Source of the DNA: Burkholderiales bacterium
GTDB taxonomy: Bacteria > Pseudomonadota > Gammaproteobacteria > Burkholderiales > Burkholderiaceae_C
Direction of reading: 5' to 3'
Length of the DNA: 64,000 nucleotides
Assembly: GCA_016213325.1 (NCBI GenBank)
Contig: JACRAY010000030.1
Location: forward strand, 25,701-89,700
Shown one piece after another: positions 10,074 through 17,890 of the stretch (the stretch's first letter is position 1; the number at the start of each line of letters is the position of its first letter). Both the position numbers and the translations under genes were made by a program. Under the pieces are notes generated by a model, which saw only the letters and a list, made by a program, of their open reading frames with translations, was not told where the DNA came from and made no database searches.

Positions 10074-10985
10074 ATGCCTGAATTCACGACCGTTCGCATC
10101 GACAAGGACGCCGCCAACCCGCGCGTGGCGCGCCTGCTGCTCAACCGTCCCCAGCGCCTGAACGCCATCAACGAGGAGATGCCGCGCGAGATCCGCGCCG
10201 CCGTCGACTGGGCCAACGCGGACGACGAGGTGCACTGCATCGTCGTGGAAGGCGCGGGCAAGGGCTTCTGCGGCGGCTACGACCTGTCGCAGTTCGGCGA
10301 AGGCCGCATCGACCACCCCTGCCAGCAGGAGCGCGACCCGTGGGACCCGATGCTCGACTACGCGTACATGAAACGCAACACCGAAGACTTCATGAGCCTG
10401 TGGCACAGCCCCAAGCCCACCATCGCCAAGGTGCATGGCTACGCCGCCGCGGGCGGCAGCGACATCGCGCTGTGCTGCGACCTGCTGGTGATGGCCGAGG
10501 ACGCGCGCATCGGCTACATGCCCACCCGCGTGTGGGGTTGCCCGACCACCGCCATGTGGACCTATCGGCTCGGGCCCACGCGCGCCAAGCAGCTCATGTT
10601 CACCGGCGACACGATCGACGGGCGCACGGCGGCCGACTGGGGGCTCGCCAATGCAGCGGTGCCGGCGTCCGAGCTCGATGGCGCAGCAATGAAGCTGGCT
10701 TCGCGCATCTCCGGCGTGCCGCGCAGCCACCTGGCCATGCACAAGATGGTCGTCAATAACGTGCTGCTGGCCATGGGGCTGGAGCAGTCGCAGCGGCTGG
10801 CCACGCTGTTCGACGGCATCACCCGGCACAACCCCGAAGGGATGTGGTTCCGCCGCCAGGCGCAGGCCGAGGGCTTCAAGTCGGCGGTCGAATGGCGCGA
10901 CAGCGGGCGGCCGATTCCCGAAGGCGACGAGGCGCGCGAGCTCGTGAGGCAGATGGAAAACCGCACGCGCAACTCTCCTACATGA
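10074..10985 (+). CDS. Enoyl-CoA hydratase/isomerase family protein (crotonase)
   Basis: Cytoplasmic crotonase-fold enzyme acting on an acyl-CoA. Recognisable blocks are LLNRPQRLNAIN, GAGKGFCGGYDLSQF and the oxyanion-hole region KVHGYAAAGGSDIALCCDL; RVWGCPTTAMWTYRLGPTRAKQLMFTGDTIDG follows. At 303 aa it is longer than the classic 260-aa hydratases because of a C-terminal extension (about residues 255-303). A strong AAGGAG lies upstream of the ATG. It stands alone and diverges from the CHRD gene, so the pathway cannot be assigned. Confidence 0.88.
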   Translation: MPEFTTVRIDKDAANPRVARLLLNRPQRLNAINEEMPREIRAAVDWANADDEVHCIVVEGAGKGFCGGYDLSQFGEGRIDHPCQQERDPWDPMLDYAYMKRNTEDFMSLWHSPKPTIAKVHGYAAAGGSDIALCCDLLVMAEDARIGYMPTRVWGCPTTAMWTYRLGPTRAKQLMFTGDTIDGRTAADWGLANAAVPASELDGAAMKLASRISGVPRSHLAMHKMVVNNVLLAMGLEQSQRLATLFDGITRHNPEGMWFRRQAQAEGFKSAVEWRDSGRPIPEGDEARELVRQMENRTRNSPT

Positions 10986-11057
10986 CGGCACGCCGGCAGT
11001 CCCTACATTCAAGTCGTGGCTGCACCGAGCAGCCGCTTCCAAAAGGAGTGAATCGCA

Positions 11058-11270
11058 ATGGCACAGAAGCAGGACCAGAACCAGAACCGCCAGCAACAGG
11101 GCAACCCGGGCAGCGCCGACCAGCAGCAGCGCGACCGCCAGCAGCAGCAGGAGCGCGGCAGCGCGTCGCAAGGCGGCACGTCGGGCAACCAGGCGGACAG
11201 CGACGAGTCGGGCAGCAGCATGGAACGCGACGACGACGACGAGCAGCAGCAGCAGGGCCAGCAACGCTGA
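11058..11270 (+). CDS. Small Gln/Asp-rich low-complexity protein
   Basis: A 70-aa, entirely hydrophilic protein rich in Gln, Asp, Ser and Gly (QNQNRQQQGNPG, QQQQERGSASQGG, MERDDDDEQQQQ) and predicted to be disordered. It has its own AAGGAG site before the ATG and is followed within 25 bp by a clear hairpin terminator, which together support a real, separately transcribed gene. No family function is recognised. Confidence 0.65.
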   Translation: MAQKQDQNQNRQQQGNPGSADQQQRDRQQQQERGSASQGGTSGNQADSDESGSSMERDDDDEQQQQGQQR

Positions 11271-11290
11271 CACCCGGGTCTTCCGGCACC

Positions 11291-11319
11291 AGGGCCGCAC
11301 TGCGGCCCTTTTCGTTTTT
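11291..11319 (+). terminator. Rho-independent terminator
   Basis: The stem AGGGCCGC / GCGGCCCT (11291-11298 with 11302-11309) closes a 3-nt loop and is followed by TTTCGTTTTT. It lies just after the Gln-rich small gene and before the DUF924 gene. Confidence 0.85.
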
Positions 11320-11331
11320 ATGATCGGGGGC

Positions 11332-11865
11332 ATGAACGCACGGGATGTCGTCGATTTCTGGCGCGAGGCCGGCCCTTCGCGCTGGTTCCGCAAGGACGAG
11401 GCCTTCGATGCGGCCTTCCGCGATCGCTTCCTCGCGCTGCACGAAGCGGCGGCCGCCGCGCAGCTGGCCGGGTGGGAACAGACGGCGGAAGGCTCGCTCG
11501 CGCTGGTGATCCTGCTGGACCAGTTCCCGCGCAACGCCTTTCGCAACTCGCCGCGCACCTACGCGACCGACCCGCAGGCGCGCAGCGTGGCGGCGGCCGC
11601 CATCGACGCAGGTTTCGACCGCGAAGTGCCAGGCGAGCTGCGCCCGTTCTTCTACATACCCTTCATGCATTCGGAACTGCTGGCCGACCTGGACCGCTGC
11701 GTGGAGCTGATGGAGCCCATCGGCGGCGAGAACCTGCGCTACGCGCGCCATCACCGTGACATCGTGGCGCGCTTCGGCCGCTTCCCCCATCGCAACTCGC
11801 TGCTGGGGCGCGTGAGCACCGCCGAGGAGCAGCGTTTCCTCGATGAAGGCGGCTTCACAGGCTAG
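11332..11865 (+). CDS. DUF924 family protein
   Basis: 177-aa cytoplasmic helical protein of the DUF924 family, whose function is unknown (the fold resembles TPR-like repeats). Family signatures are DVVDFWREAGPSRWFRKDEAFD at the start, VILLDQFPRNAFRNSPRTYATD, and FFYIPFMHSE near the middle. I chose the ATG at 11332 over one at 11320, which overlaps the terminator U-run. The gene is followed 23 bp later by the Rieske oxygenase and may be co-transcribed with it. Confidence 0.88.
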   Translation: MNARDVVDFWREAGPSRWFRKDEAFDAAFRDRFLALHEAAAAAQLAGWEQTAEGSLALVILLDQFPRNAFRNSPRTYATDPQARSVAAAAIDAGFDREVPGELRPFFYIPFMHSELLADLDRCVELMEPIGGENLRYARHHRDIVARFGRFPHRNSLLGRVSTAEEQRFLDEGGFTG

Positions 11866-11888
11866 GCAAAACCGCGTAGAAGCTCGGC

Positions 11889-13058
11889 ATGGCCCTGCCC
11901 GACCGTACCGCCACGCAGCTCGAAAGCATCCGCCGCCAATGCGCCGCAGGTCAGCCCGAATGGGGTGATGCCGAGACGCACATTCCGGTAAGCGCCTATG
12001 TCGACGCTGTCGTGTGGCAGGCTGAGGTCGAAGGCCTGTTCCGCCGGCTTCCGCTCGTTGCCGCCCACTCGGGCGAAATCGCCCCCGGCCAGGTGCTGGC
12101 GCACGATGCATGCGGCGTGCCGCTGCTGCTTGCGCGGGACGACGCCGGCACGCTGCGCGCCTTCCTCAACGTGTGCCGCCATCGCGGCATGCGGCTGGTC
12201 GAGGCGTCCGGCGCGGCCGAGTCGCGTGCCAGCGTGACCTGCCCTTACCACGGCTGGACCTACAAGCTGTCGGGCGAGCTGCGCCACAGGTTGCACGCGG
12301 AAGCGTTCGATGCATGCCCGGCCGGCGAGCGGGACCTGGTCGCCCTGCCCTGCGAGGAGCGTCACGGGCTGGTGTGGGTCATCGCCCAGCCCGGCGCTGC
12401 CATCGACGTCGCCTCGTGGCTGGGCGGGCTGGACAAGGAATTCGCGTTCTGCGAGGTCGACCGGCTGCAGCCCTTTCGCACGGTGCATGCCGAGTACGAC
12501 GCCAACTGGAAGCTGGTCGTCGATGCCTTCCTGGAGCCGTACCACATCCGCGTGCTGCACCGGGACACCATCTACCCGTTCTTTGCCGACGGCATCACCG
12601 CGGCCGAACGTTTCGGGCCCCACATCGCCTCGCTGGTGGCGCGCCGCACGGCGCAGGAATGGGCCGCGGGCGACGCGGCACCGCCCGCCACTTTCGACGA
12701 ACTGCGGCTGTTGGCCACGCCCAGCCAGGTGATCTTCCCCAACACCATCACCATCTTCCACCCCGACTACCTGAGCCTGGTCTCGCTGTACCCGGTGGCG
12801 CCGCAGCGCCTGCGCTGGACGCACCGCATGCTCATCCCGCGCGACAAGGCGACGAGCGACTGGGCGCCGCACTGGGAAAAGACCTTCGAGCTGATCGAGC
12901 GCGGCGTGTTCCAGCGCGAGGACATCCGCTGCGCCATCGCGATCCAGCAGGGCTTTGCCAGCGGCGCTAACCGCTGGCTGACCGCGGGGCGCGTCGAGCA
13001 GGGGCTCGCGTGGTTCCACCGGAGCGTCGCGCAGCACGCGGGGCTGCCGGCACCTTGA
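11889..13058 (+). CDS. Rieske 2Fe-2S aromatic-ring hydroxylating oxygenase, alpha subunit type
   Basis: 389-aa oxygenase component. The Rieske cluster ligands are C96-x-H98 (in NVCRHRGMRLVE) and C118-x2-H121 (in TCPYHGWTYK). The catalytic domain has the mononuclear iron region NWKLVVDAFLEPYHIRVLH, containing both His ligands. No dedicated reductase or beta subunit is adjacent, so it may be a single-component type using a general reductase, such as the demethylase or carnitine-monooxygenase-like groups. The substrate is unknown. The last 92 bp overlap the end of xthA on the opposite strand. Confidence 0.88.
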   Translation: MALPDRTATQLESIRRQCAAGQPEWGDAETHIPVSAYVDAVVWQAEVEGLFRRLPLVAAHSGEIAPGQVLAHDACGVPLLLARDDAGTLRAFLNVCRHRGMRLVEASGAAESRASVTCPYHGWTYKLSGELRHRLHAEAFDACPAGERDLVALPCEERHGLVWVIAQPGAAIDVASWLGGLDKEFAFCEVDRLQPFRTVHAEYDANWKLVVDAFLEPYHIRVLHRDTIYPFFADGITAAERFGPHIASLVARRTAQEWAAGDAAPPATFDELRLLATPSQVIFPNTITIFHPDYLSLVSLYPVAPQRLRWTHRMLIPRDKATSDWAPHWEKTFELIERGVFQREDIRCAIAIQQGFASGANRWLTAGRVEQGLAWFHRSVAQHAGLPAP

Positions 13059-13821
13059 GTTCCACCCAGGTGGGCGCATGGTCGCTCGCCTTGGGCAGCG
13101 CTCGCACCCAGGTATCGACACCCGCACCGACGAGCCACGGGGCCAGGTGCCGGTTCAGCAGCAGGTGGTCGATGCGCAGCCCCGCGTTGCGCTCCCAGTG
13201 CTTGCGGAAGTAGTCCCAGAAGGTGTAGACCGGCGCCTCGGGGTACAGGTGGCGGATGGCATCGGTCCAGCCCTGCGCCAGCAGGCGCTGCCAGCACGCA
13301 CGGCTTCCGGGCTGCAGCAGTGCGTCTTTCAGCCACGACCGCGGGTTGTAGATGTCCTGGTCGGTCGGCACCACGTTGAAGTCGCCGCACAGCACCACCG
13401 GGTGCGGCACATCGACCAGTGTCGCGGCATGCTCGATGAGCCTTTCGAACCACGCGAGCTTGTAGTCGAACTTGGGGCCGGGCTGCGGGTTGCCGTTGGG
13501 CAGGTAGAGGCAGGCGATCACCACGCCGTCGACCGCCGCCTCGATGTAGCGGCTATGGTCGTCCGAAGGGTCCCCCGGCAACTCGCGGCGGATTTCCACC
13601 GGCTTCATGCCGCGCGCCAGGATCGCCACGCCGTTCCACGAGCGCTGGCCGCGCCACAGGCCCGAGTAGCCGGCCTGCTCGATCTCGTGCGCGGGAAAGC
13701 CTTCGTCCAGCGCCTTCAGCTCCTGCAGGCAGGCGACGTCGGGCTGCTCCTTCGCCAGCCATTCCAGCAAGTGCGGCAGGCGGGACTTGATGCCGTTGAC
13801 GTTGAAAGTGGCGACTTTCAC
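12967..13821 (-). CDS. xthA: Exodeoxyribonuclease III (AP endonuclease)
   Basis: DNA repair enzyme with 3'-5' exonuclease and abasic-site endonuclease activity. Family motifs are VKVATFNVNGIKSRL at the start, CLQELKALDEGFP (metal-binding Glu), YLPNGNPQPGPKFDYKL, VLCGDFNVVPTDQDI, RIDHLLLN, and the catalytic ASDHAPTWVEL near the end. The start is a GTG (13821), since no ATG precedes the first motif closely. The fold normally ends soon after SDHAPTWVEL; here about 29 basic residues follow, read through the opposite-strand end of the Rieske gene. At 284 aa it is longer than usual for that reason. Confidence 0.93.
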   Translation of the reverse strand: MKVATFNVNGIKSRLPHLLEWLAKEQPDVACLQELKALDEGFPAHEIEQAGYSGLWRGQRSWNGVAILARGMKPVEIRRELPGDPSDDHSRYIEAAVDGVVIACLYLPNGNPQPGPKFDYKLAWFERLIEHAATLVDVPHPVVLCGDFNVVPTDQDIYNPRSWLKDALLQPGSRACWQRLLAQGWTDAIRHLYPEAPVYTFWDYFRKHWERNAGLRIDHLLLNRHLAPWLVGAGVDTWVRALPKASDHAPTWVELKVPAAPRAARRSGGTTRAPARRAPRSASG

Positions 13822-13857
13822 TGGAACCGATCGTACCGCGGGTAGATCACACGAGGC

Positions 13858-14145
13858 ATGGCCCCGACTGCTGTGCTGCTCCTGCTTGTCCCGATTGCCG
13901 TGGGCGCTCAAACACCCATCGTCGTTCCGCCGCCGATCATCGCGCCGCCCGGGCCGCCGGCCGCCGCCATGACGCCGCGGCCGGTCGCGCCACCCGTCGT
14001 CGTCGACCGGCCCGCCACCGTCATCACCTGCGACGCCAATGGCTGCTGGGCCAGCGACGGTGTCCGCCTGAATCGCGTAGCCCCCCAGCTGCTGGCCCCC
14101 ACCGGCGCCTGCATCCCGCAGGCCGGGCAACCCCAGTGCCCCTGA
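13858..14145 (+). CDS. Small exported proline-rich protein
   Basis: 95-aa protein with a signal peptide (MAPTAVLLLLVPIAVGAQ), a Pro-rich stretch (PIVVPPPIIAPPGPP) and a C-terminal region with four Cys (TCDANGCWASDG, GACIPQ, QCP) that could form two disulfides in the periplasm. I recognise the CDANGCW...GAC...QCP pattern as recurring in small proteins of Comamonadaceae, but no function is known. It diverges from xthA. Confidence 0.7.
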   Translation: MAPTAVLLLLVPIAVGAQTPIVVPPPIIAPPGPPAAAMTPRPVAPPVVVDRPATVITCDANGCWASDGVRLNRVAPQLLAPTGACIPQAGQPQCP

Positions 14146-14188
14146 CAAGTTACCATCGAGGGTTTCACCCCAACCAATCAGGAACCCC

Positions 14189-14362
14189 ATGGGTAACAAG
14201 ATCGTCACCGAAGCGGACCGCAAGCGCACCCCCGCTCCCAAGGCCAAGGAAGGCTTTGCCATCGCACGCCAGGGCGGCGGCCAGAAGGTCAGCCTGGAGC
14301 GCGGCGTTTCCACCCGCACCAAGAAGAACCCCGGCAAGCGCCCGCACAAGGGCGGCAGCTGA
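14189..14362 (+). CDS. Small basic conserved protein (57 aa)
   Basis: The ATG at 14189 opens a 57-codon frame: MGNKIVTEADRKRTPAP... ending KNPGKRPHKGGS. It is rich in Lys, Arg and Gly and lacks a signal peptide, so it is probably cytoplasmic and may contact nucleic acid. It sits in a gap between two small exported proteins, in the typical size and spacing of a real short gene. The function is unknown. Confidence 0.55.
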   Translation: MGNKIVTEADRKRTPAPKAKEGFAIARQGGGQKVSLERGVSTRTKKNPGKRPHKGGS

Positions 14363-14442
14363 ACATCCGGTAGCAGTTCTCATCGGGCACGGCGGCACCC
14401 GGCGCCGTGCGGCGGACTCCAACAGGCAACACAGGAGTCCGC

Positions 14443-14763
14443 ATGAGAGCCCTCAAACTGCTTCTTCTCGCGCCGGCCGCACTCGCGCTCGGCGGCTGCC
14501 TCAGCTATGGCGGCGGCGAGGTCGCGTACAGCAACCCGTACCAAACGACCTACCCGAGCTACCAGGCGGGCTACCCCACCTACCCGAGCTACCAGGCATA
14601 CCCCAGCTACCCGGCGTATTCGTCCGGCTACCCGGGCCAGACCTACTACAGCTATCCGCAGCAGCAGCCGCAGCCGCAGCAGTACTACCCCCGCTACGAC
14701 CGTGACGGCGACGGCGTTGCGAACAACGTCGACCGCTACCCGTACGACCCGCGCCGCTGGTAG
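14443..14763 (+). CDS. Tyrosine/proline-rich lipoprotein with a Ca-binding-like tail
   Basis: 106-aa predicted lipoprotein: MRALKLLLLAPAALALGGC gives a lipobox (LGG-C19). The mature part is built from Tyr-Pro repeats (TYPSYQAGYPTYPSYQAYPS), then a Gln/Pro stretch, then RYDRDGDGVANNVDRYP, which resembles a calcium-binding DxDxDG loop. A similar DxDxDG-N-x-D-RYP tail occurs in the protein at 56673-57251. The ATG at 14443 follows AGGAG; an upstream in-frame ATG lacks one. The function is unknown. Confidence 0.75.
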   Translation: MRALKLLLLAPAALALGGCLSYGGGEVAYSNPYQTTYPSYQAGYPTYPSYQAYPSYPAYSSGYPGQTYYSYPQQQPQPQQYYPRYDRDGDGVANNVDRYPYDPRRW

Positions 14764-14816
14764 GCATCTTCGCCGTCCTACACCGGCGGCACCAGCGCGG
14801 CCTTAGCTTCCCAGCG

Positions 14817-15503
14817 ATGGACTCTTCGATGGCCCGACGCGCTACTGCCTGCCTGCTCATTGCCTGTGCGTGCGCGCTGGCCGCGGGTTGCCGGGACCGC
14901 CATGAAGCCAGCAACACCGCCGTGCTCGGTGGTGCAGCGCCAGCCGCGCATCCGGCTGCTGCTCCTGCCTCGGTGCCCGCACCCACCGTCCCGCGCAACG
15001 CCACCCCGGAAGTGGCGATCACCGGCGAAGCGCAAGCCGTGGCCGTCTGGGAAGAAAACGGTGTCGTCATGGCGTCGCGCTACACGGGAGCAACGGGCTG
15101 GACGCCGCCCCAGGCCCTGGAGCGAATCGGGGGCGAGGCGAGCAACGCCAAGGTCGCGGCCAACGGCCGCGGTGTGGCCATGGCCATCTGGCGCCACAGC
15201 GTGGGGCGCATCGACAGCCTGCGCTTCAGCCGCTGGCAGCAGGCCACCGGCTGGTCGACACCTGATGTGATGCCCGGCGCCCTGCCGCGGCCCCGCCAGC
15301 CCGGCAAGACGGCGGGCGGCACGGTCGAGAAGGCCGCCCCCCGCATCGAAGTGGACGCGCAGGGCAACGCCCGCGCCGAATGGCCCAGCGGCTTTGCCGA
15401 CAACGAGATGCAGGTCAGCACCTTCGTGCGCGGCGAGGGCTGGGCGCGGCCGGTAGACGTGCCCTTGCCGCAGGCTACGCAGCAATCCGCTGCCTCGAAT
15501 TGA
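14817..15503 (+). CDS. Hypothetical lipoprotein
   Basis: 228-aa predicted lipoprotein. The N-terminus MARRATACLLIACACALAAGC has a lipobox (LAAGC); either ATG (14817 or four codons later) is possible. An Ala/Pro linker precedes a domain with repeated beta-strand patterns such as GEAQAVAVWEENGVVMASRY and GRGVAMAIWRHSVGRIDSLRFS, which resemble propeller-type repeats in which each blade ends in W or a small motif. No firm family is recognised. The last 29 bp overlap the end of the convergent LysR gene. Confidence 0.7.
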   Translation: MDSSMARRATACLLIACACALAAGCRDRHEASNTAVLGGAAPAAHPAAAPASVPAPTVPRNATPEVAITGEAQAVAVWEENGVVMASRYTGATGWTPPQALERIGGEASNAKVAANGRGVAMAIWRHSVGRIDSLRFSRWQQATGWSTPDVMPGALPRPRQPGKTAGGTVEKAAPRIEVDAQGNARAEWPSGFADNEMQVSTFVRGEGWARPVDVPLPQATQQSAASN

Positions 15504-16449
15504 CTGCGGCTTCCGCCAGCAGCCAGTCGAGGAAGTCCTGCGCATCGGGGTTGTGCGCCGCATGCGCGGCGGTCTGCACGAAGTAGCCCCGGCGCGACGC
15601 GGCACTGCCGCGGAAGGGGGCCACCAGCTTGCCCTGCTTCACCAGCCGTTCCAGCAGCGGCAGCCGCCCCAGCACCACGCCCTGCCCTTCGACGGCTGCG
15701 GCGACCGCTTCGGCGTATTGCGTGAACCGCAGCGTGCTGGCCGGCCGCACCGCCTCCACGCCCATGAGCTGCAGCCAGGGCTCCCAGTCCAGCGCCGGCA
15801 TCGACTCGCTGGGCAAGTCCACGGTCAGCAGCGTGTGGCGGGCGAGGTCGGCGGGCGACGCCAGCGGGGCCCGGGGGTCGCGCAACAGCTTGGGCGAACA
15901 CAGGGGCTGCACGTGCTCTTCGAACAGCAGCGGACCCTTGCCGGATGAGCTGGGGACGAGCCGTACCGCGATATCGATGTCGCTGCGGTCGAGGTCGACC
16001 ATCTCGAGCGTGGCGGAAACGCGCACGTCGACCTGCGCGTGCCCGGCCGTGAAGCGGGACAGGCGCGGGATCAGCCAGAAGGACGCAAACCCCGGCGTGC
16101 AGGTGATCGCCACCTGCCTCGAGCGCGCAGGAGCCCGCACGCGGGCGGCGGCATCGCGCAGCCGCTCCAGGCTGTCGTCCACCGCCCGTTGCATCACACG
16201 GCCCGCTTCCGTCAGTGCCAGCTTGCGGTGGCCGCGTTCGAACAGCTCGGCCCCCAGGCTGGCTTCGAGCTGCTGGATCTGGCGGCTCACGGCCGACTGG
16301 GTGAGAAAGAGCTCCTGGCCGGCGCGCGTGAAGCTCAAGTGGCGCGCCGCCGCCTCGAACGTCTGCAGCAGGTCCAGGCGCAGCTGCCGGGAGCGCGGCA
16401 GGGCCGGCGCCGGGGCGGCATTGGCATTCCGTGGATGCATGGATGACAT
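15475..16449 (-). CDS. LysR-family transcriptional regulator (GcvA-like)
   Basis: Predicted regulator with an N-terminal winged helix (LDLLQTFEAAARHLSFTRAGQELFLTQSAVSRQIQQLE, about residues 23-61) and a C-terminal periplasmic-binding-like effector domain with the GcvA-type blocks FASFWLIPRLSRF and DIDIAVRL. I chose the ATG at 16449 (324 aa). The longest frame starts at 16500 but would swallow the palindrome at 16482-16493, which is better seen as the operator. It is divergent from the DUF2917 gene, its probable target. Confidence 0.85.
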   Translation of the reverse strand: MSSMHPRNANAAPAPALPRSRQLRLDLLQTFEAAARHLSFTRAGQELFLTQSAVSRQIQQLEASLGAELFERGHRKLALTEAGRVMQRAVDDSLERLRDAAARVRAPARSRQVAITCTPGFASFWLIPRLSRFTAGHAQVDVRVSATLEMVDLDRSDIDIAVRLVPSSSGKGPLLFEEHVQPLCSPKLLRDPRAPLASPADLARHTLLTVDLPSESMPALDWEPWLQLMGVEAVRPASTLRFTQYAEAVAAAVEGQGVVLGRLPLLERLVKQGKLVAPFRGSAASRRGYFVQTAAHAAHNPDAQDFLDWLLAEAAVNSRQRIAA

Positions 16450-16475
16450 GAGAAACCAGCGTTTGTTGTCTAGGG

Positions 16476-16501
16476 GATGGCTGACTATAGTCATTCCCAT
16501 C
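16476..16501. promoter_or_regulatory. Palindromic operator between LysR gene and DUF2917 gene
   Basis: A perfect 12-bp palindrome, TGACTATAGTCA (16482-16493), is flanked by GATGG and CCATC arms. Its place in the short divergent gap fits a LysR-type binding site controlling both genes. The exact T-N11-A register is not resolved. Confidence 0.55.
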
Positions 16502-16523
16502 AGACATGCAAACGGAGAATGCC

Positions 16524-16856
16524 ATGCCCCAGGCCACCACCCGCCACATCCGCCTCGCGCCGCGCAGCCTGCTGTCCCTGCCGGACGCCGCAGGCACCGA
16601 AATCCGCAGCCTCGCAGGCACGCTGTGGGTCACGGTGGACGGCGACCCGCGCGACGTGGTGCTCGAACCGGGCGAGCAGTTCACCCCGAGCACACACGGC
16701 CGCGTGATCGTCTACGCCCTTGGCCCGGCGGCTGTGGAGCTGCGCGAACGCGCGGCCGAGCCTGCCCCTGCAGGAGGCTGGCGGCGCGCCTTGTCGGCCG
16801 CCGCGCTCATGCTGCGTCGGCCTTCTCCTACATGGAACTCGGCGGCACGCGGATAG
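16524..16856 (+). CDS. DUF2917 domain protein
   Basis: 110-aa protein; residues about 10-65 form the DUF2917 cupin-like region (LAPRSLLSLPDAAGTEIRSLAGTLWVTVDGDPRDVVLEPGEQF). The C-terminal part is Ala/Arg-rich with a short hydrophobic stretch. The ATG at 16524 follows GGAG by 6 nt; the ATG six codons upstream does not. DUF2917 genes are often next to a GcvA-like LysR gene, as here. The biochemical role is unknown. Confidence 0.8.
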   Translation: MPQATTRHIRLAPRSLLSLPDAAGTEIRSLAGTLWVTVDGDPRDVVLEPGEQFTPSTHGRVIVYALGPAAVELRERAAEPAPAGGWRRALSAAALMLRRPSPTWNSAARG

Positions 16857-16910
16857 ATTCACATCCGATGTGCGTCGCGGATGGTCCCGGCGTGCCTTGC
16901 CGGAGGAGCC

Positions 16911-17306
16911 TTGGCCGTAGACGTGTTCCTGGTGGAGGACCAGCAGCAGATGAAGTCCGTGCTTCATGAGTTGCTGCAATCGGTGGGCGATTTCCACGTC
17001 GTGGGACATGCCACCACCGAAGCCGAGGCCCTGAACTGGCTGGACAACCACCGCGGCGAGTGGGAGCTCGCCATCATCGACCTGGTCCTCGAGCAAGGCA
17101 GCGGCATCAGCGTGATTGCCCGCGCGCGGCTGCGCGCCCCCCGTGGCAAGGTCGCCGTGCTCAGCAGTTTCGTGAGCCCCGGCATTCGCAAGCACTGCCT
17201 GAAGCTGGGGGCCGATGCGGCCTTCCAGAAGGACGCCGATCTCGACGAGTTCATGCGCTTCTGCTCGGCCATCCGGCCCGAGCCCGCGGAACAACGCAAC
17301 GCGTAG
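16911..17306 (+). CDS. Stand-alone response-regulator receiver domain
   Basis: 131-aa CheY-like protein made of a single receiver domain without an output domain. Residues of the phospho-acceptor site can be seen: acidic pair in VFLVEDQQQ, the phosphorylated Asp in LAIIDLVLEQG, Ser in VAVLSSFVSPG and Lys in AAFQKDADL. A GGAGGAG lies immediately before the TTG at 16911, which I take as the start; an in-frame ATG at 16881 is the alternative. No histidine kinase is adjacent, so its partner is elsewhere. Confidence 0.8.
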   Translation: MAVDVFLVEDQQQMKSVLHELLQSVGDFHVVGHATTEAEALNWLDNHRGEWELAIIDLVLEQGSGISVIARARLRAPRGKVAVLSSFVSPGIRKHCLKLGADAAFQKDADLDEFMRFCSAIRPEPAEQRNA

Positions 17307-17331
17307 GCGCGGGCGCCTTCACGGCAGTGGC

Positions 17332-17359
17332 ACGGCGCCTATAGCCGGACAGGCGCCGT
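17332..17359. repeat. Inverted repeat after the receiver gene
   Basis: A perfect 9-bp inverted repeat, ACGGCGCCT (17332-17340) and AGGCGCCGT (17351-17359), has a 10-nt loop. It has no following U-run. It may act as a transcript end or REP-like element. The remainder of this 171-bp gap shows nothing else recognisable. Confidence 0.4.
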
Positions 17360-17477
17360 TCCGACAGCCCCGCTGGGCCACCCCGCCCAGAATCCCTCCC
17401 ACGTGCTCCCCAGCAGCCGCGCCCCGTTGCGCCGGATGCAGGAGCGGTTCAGCCAACATCTTGTTAGGGAGCAATTC

Positions 17478-17816
17478 ATGCGCAAGACACCTCTGATCCT
17501 CGCCGGCCTGTTCTCCATCGCCTCCATCGGGCTGGTGGGTTGCGACGTCGAGAAGACCGCCGACGGCAACGTCGACGTCCCGAAGTACGAAGTCACCAAG
17601 AAGGCCGAGGGCGACGTCACGCTGCCGAAGTACGACGTGACCGCGCCCGACGTGAAGGTCGGCACCAAGGAAGCCGAAGTGAACGTGCCCAAGATCACCA
17701 CCGAGAAGGAAACCCTGACGGTGCCCACCATCGGCGTGAAGACGGCCGAGGAGAAGAAGGCCGAGGAGCGCGGCGAATCGGTCGCGCAGAAGAAGGACGA
17801 GACGAAGAAGCAGTAA
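17478..17816 (+). CDS. Small charged lipoprotein
   Basis: 112-aa predicted lipoprotein: MRKTPLILAGLFSIASIGLVGC gives the lipobox (LVG-C22). The mature region is highly charged and repetitive, with VDVPKYEVTKKAEGDVTLPKYDVTAPDVKVG units (repeated V-x-x-PKY and PK motifs) and a Lys/Glu-rich tail (AEEKKAEERGESVAQKKDETKKQ) likely to be helical. AGGGAG precedes the ATG; a terminator follows. The function is unknown, and a role in envelope stress or spacing is only a guess. Confidence 0.8.
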   Translation: MRKTPLILAGLFSIASIGLVGCDVEKTADGNVDVPKYEVTKKAEGDVTLPKYDVTAPDVKVGTKEAEVNVPKITTEKETLTVPTIGVKTAEEKKAEERGESVAQKKDETKKQ

Positions 17817-17840
17817 GCACTGCCCGCTCCGAGCGCGAAT

Positions 17841-17870
17841 GAACCGGCCCTCGCGGCCGGTTCTTCGTTT
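17841..17870 (+). terminator. Rho-independent terminator
   Basis: The stem GAACCGGCC / GGCCGGTTC (17841-17849 with 17855-17863) closes a 5-nt loop and is followed by TTCGTTT. It ends the transcript of the charged lipoprotein just before the split-transketolase operon. Confidence 0.8.
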
Positions 17871-17890
17871 GCGCAATTAGAATCGCCCGC

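Noticed and set aside
10008..11558. Long open frame on the minus strand upstream of the CHRD gene
   Set aside because: It lies opposite the enoyl-CoA hydratase and is a GC-rich antisense frame; only the last 143 codons (9576-10007) make a recognisable protein.
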